DNA of 64,000 bases from Silurus meridionalis (Eukaryota > Chordata > Actinopteri > Siluriformes > Siluridae): the NCBI RefSeq assembly GCF_014805685.1, contig NC_060907.1, positions 2,488,197 through 2,552,196 of the forward strand, read 5' to 3'. This document shows positions 61,852-64,000 of the stretch, piece by piece; the first letter of the stretch is position 1; each line of letters opens with the position of its first letter. Made by a program: the position numbers and the translations under genes. The notes under the pieces were generated by a model. It saw nothing but the letters and a program-made list of their open reading frames with translations. It ran no database searches and had not been told where the DNA came from.

Positions 61852-61951
61852 TTGTGTTTCTGGTGACTCAAATTGTCTCAGGATTGCTGTAATGACACAG
61901 AAAGATGATTTCATTTAGTATTAGTGAGAGGTTGTGGTAAATATCTGAAAT

Positions 61952-62004
<53 letters not shown>

Positions 62005-62180
62005 AACAGAAGAATCTCATTTTCATAAATCATCCAAGTAACTAGCAGCCCAGAAGGGTGATGGGATGAAGGATGAAGCAGCTGGAAATCATCATCTTGT
62101 CTCTCTGAAGGCTGTGGAACAGAGGGGCTTCCAAGGAGTCTCTTTCCTCTGCCCACCATCCCAGTGCTCATCCTTTCATA
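60704..62180. other. Upstream of epn3: repeat and microsatellites, no gene seen
   Basis: 61190-61410 is an inverted relative of 24046-24300. Dinucleotide tracts: 61413-61457 (TG), 61527-61568, 61671-61709, 61815-61850 and 61951-62001 (CA). A first non-coding epn3 exon may lie here or further right; none could be identified. Confidence 0.55.
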
Positions 62181-62701
62181 GTCCACCTCTATGCACCTCT
62201 CTTTTATAGTTATGTATATATATATTTATTTATATATTATTTCTTTATCTTTTCTATCACTAATAATAGCTCTTTTAAAAACAACTTAAGCTGAATTTGA
62301 ACATTTTTATATATATATATTTTATTTTTTATTTATTTATTTTTTTTCTCAGCCTTTAAGTCAGGGTTCAATTCCGCTAACATTCGGGGGAAAAAAATTA
62401 AAACAAAAATTGCTTGTTTTTTATTAACGCAGTTTATTATTATTAACATTTGAGAACATCAACAGTTTACATTTCTAAAACACTTTCAAATAAAAATGCC
62501 TGCTTGGTTGAATTATTTATAAAATGATATTTTATGAAAGTGAAATATATGAAAATACAATAGAATAATTAAACAATAAAACAATAGAATTATTTTTTAA
62601 TAACCGATTAAATTGGCACAAAATAAATTGATGAAATCAAATTAAATAAATTGAAAATTAAAATGTCATATTTTACATTTGTTAGACCCCATTTGGTAAA
62701 A

Positions 62702-62760
<59 letters not shown>

Positions 62761-63148
62761 ACATTTAATATTTAAATTTCAAAATATATGCTCTACTTCA
62801 CTGTTCTATTTATTTCAGCATATTTTAACAAATGTCTTGATTCCTCCCATCCTTCATTCATCCACTCCCTCGATATGTGAAAGCAAACGCTAAAGAATTA
62901 GATGTCATGAGACGTAAAACCTGAAGGGGTCGTGATTTCGCCTCATGCGCAAAACAACGTGATACAAATCGTATTTCTGGTACGGAGTGAGTATCCAGAG
63001 ACACTGCTAGTGACAATAACTCCAAGTTATTGCGCTTAAAGTATGAGGCGGAGACTAAACAAACTTTCGGTCCGCCAGTTTCAGTGGGAACTTAAAATTT
63101 CTGTTTGAATACGACTACTGTTACACCCCGATTAATGATTTTAAATAG

Positions 63149-63235
<87 letters not shown>

Positions 63236-63590
63236 ATGCATGAATTATTCTTCACTCTCACTCTCAATTTTCTAGAAGCAGGTGATACTTTGATACTTTT
63301 AAAATGATGCTGATAATGAATTCAGTATATTTATACAATTTATTAATTACAGTGCAAGTCAAAAATAAGATATTAGTGCTTGAGAATAAGGTGAACAATC
63401 TTATAATATATGATTAATTTATAATGATAATAATAATAATAAATAATAATAATAATAAGCAGGCAACAATACACTAAAAGTGGTTCTGTATAAAGCAGTG
63501 TATTGATGGTGTTGAGGAGGACGAGGAGCTCAAGAACACACGAGTCATCACAAATTTACACACTATCACCTTTCTGCTGAGCAATGGCAT

Positions 63591-63625
<35 letters not shown>

Positions 63626-63787
63626 AACACTTGCTCTCTCACTCTCTTGATCTATCCCTCTATCATGCCCTCTCACTCTATCTCTCTCTATCCCTTTCTT
63701 TCTTGCTCTATCTTTATTATTCTTTCTATCACTCTTTTACTATTTTTTACTCTTTCTCTCACTCTTTTTGCCTCCATTGCTTTCTCC

Positions 63788-63833
<46 letters not shown>

Positions 63834-64000
63834 TTTACTTTCTCTCCTTTTGTTTCTCATGCTCTCTCATTCTAATACTATCTCTCCCTCTTTCTCTTTC
63901 CATCTCTCTTTTTCAGGTGCATAATGATGGCGTATTTACTTGCACATTGCAGGAATTGAAAAAGAAAAACAAATTACATCATGAAAGCAGATTATAAACT
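62181..64000. other. A/T-rich and low-complexity DNA, no gene seen
   Basis: Holds (GT)n at 62703-62757, (TA)n at 63150-63231 and CT-rich tracts at 63591-63622 and 63790-63831. 62880-63120 is less biased and unassigned. A possible acceptor (ttttcag) at about 63916 is followed by a short frame VHNDGVFTCTLQELKKK, too little to call an exon. Confidence 0.5.

Noticed and set aside
63584..64000. Ser/Leu-rich frames ending in a possible exon
   Set aside because: Almost wholly encoded by CT repeats. The final VHNDGVFTCTLQE segment after a weak acceptor is too short to support.

Overview
This is a window of animal nuclear DNA, almost certainly from a ray-finned fish. Genes are split by GT-AG introns. 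Long CA/GT and AT microsatellites, Tc1/mariner, L2-, RTE- and L1-like LINEs and Ty3/gypsy remnants fill the gaps, and the recognisable proteins are vertebrate (b3gntl1, znf750, epn3). B3GNTL1 and ZNF750 are also close neighbours on human 17q25.3. There is no bacterial, organellar or viral gene content.

Layout, left to right. (1) 1-1800: the 5' end of a minus-strand b3gntl1 gene that runs off the left edge, with a repeat-rich first exon and a CCAAT/E-box promoter. (2) 2.5-38.6 kb: a tandem array of three minus-strand adhesion GPCR genes of the ADGRE (EGF-TM7-like) type. I could assemble each as 13 exons with every splice phase compatible, giving open frames of 574, 565 and 578 codons. The duplicated unit also carries the b3gntl1 promoter and first exon; the exon is broken in unit 2, while unit 3 keeps only the promoter and a sliver. 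Between the units lie an apparently intact Tc1 element, RTE and L2 LINE copies (one nested in another with a clean 18-bp target duplication), and a triplicated first exon of receptor 2 separated by (AT)n tracts. (3) 38.7-42.2 kb: repeat-rich spacer with one GC-rich patch. (4) 44.1-46.2 kb: znf750, plus strand, two coding exons, 659 aa. (5) 48.5-55.2 kb: epn3 (epsin-3), minus strand, nine coding exons, 584 aa. (6) 55.3-60.7 kb: a full-length L1-type LINE with a 16-bp target duplication, inserted in the sense direction just upstream of the predicted splice acceptor of the first coding exon of epn3. (7) 60.7-64 kb: microsatellites and low-complexity DNA without a supported gene.

The genes do not form a pathway. 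b3gntl1 encodes a glycosyltransferase, znf750 an epithelial differentiation regulator, and epn3 an endocytic adaptor. The receptor array appears to be an expansion placed between b3gntl1 and znf750. Its most striking property is that all three receptors have a GPS sequence in which the Ser/Thr needed for self-cleavage is Gly. Their predicted ectodomains are very short: a signal peptide and a GAIN-like region only.

Exon boundaries were read by eye from splice sites, phase and similarity between the three copies. No alignment or database search was run.
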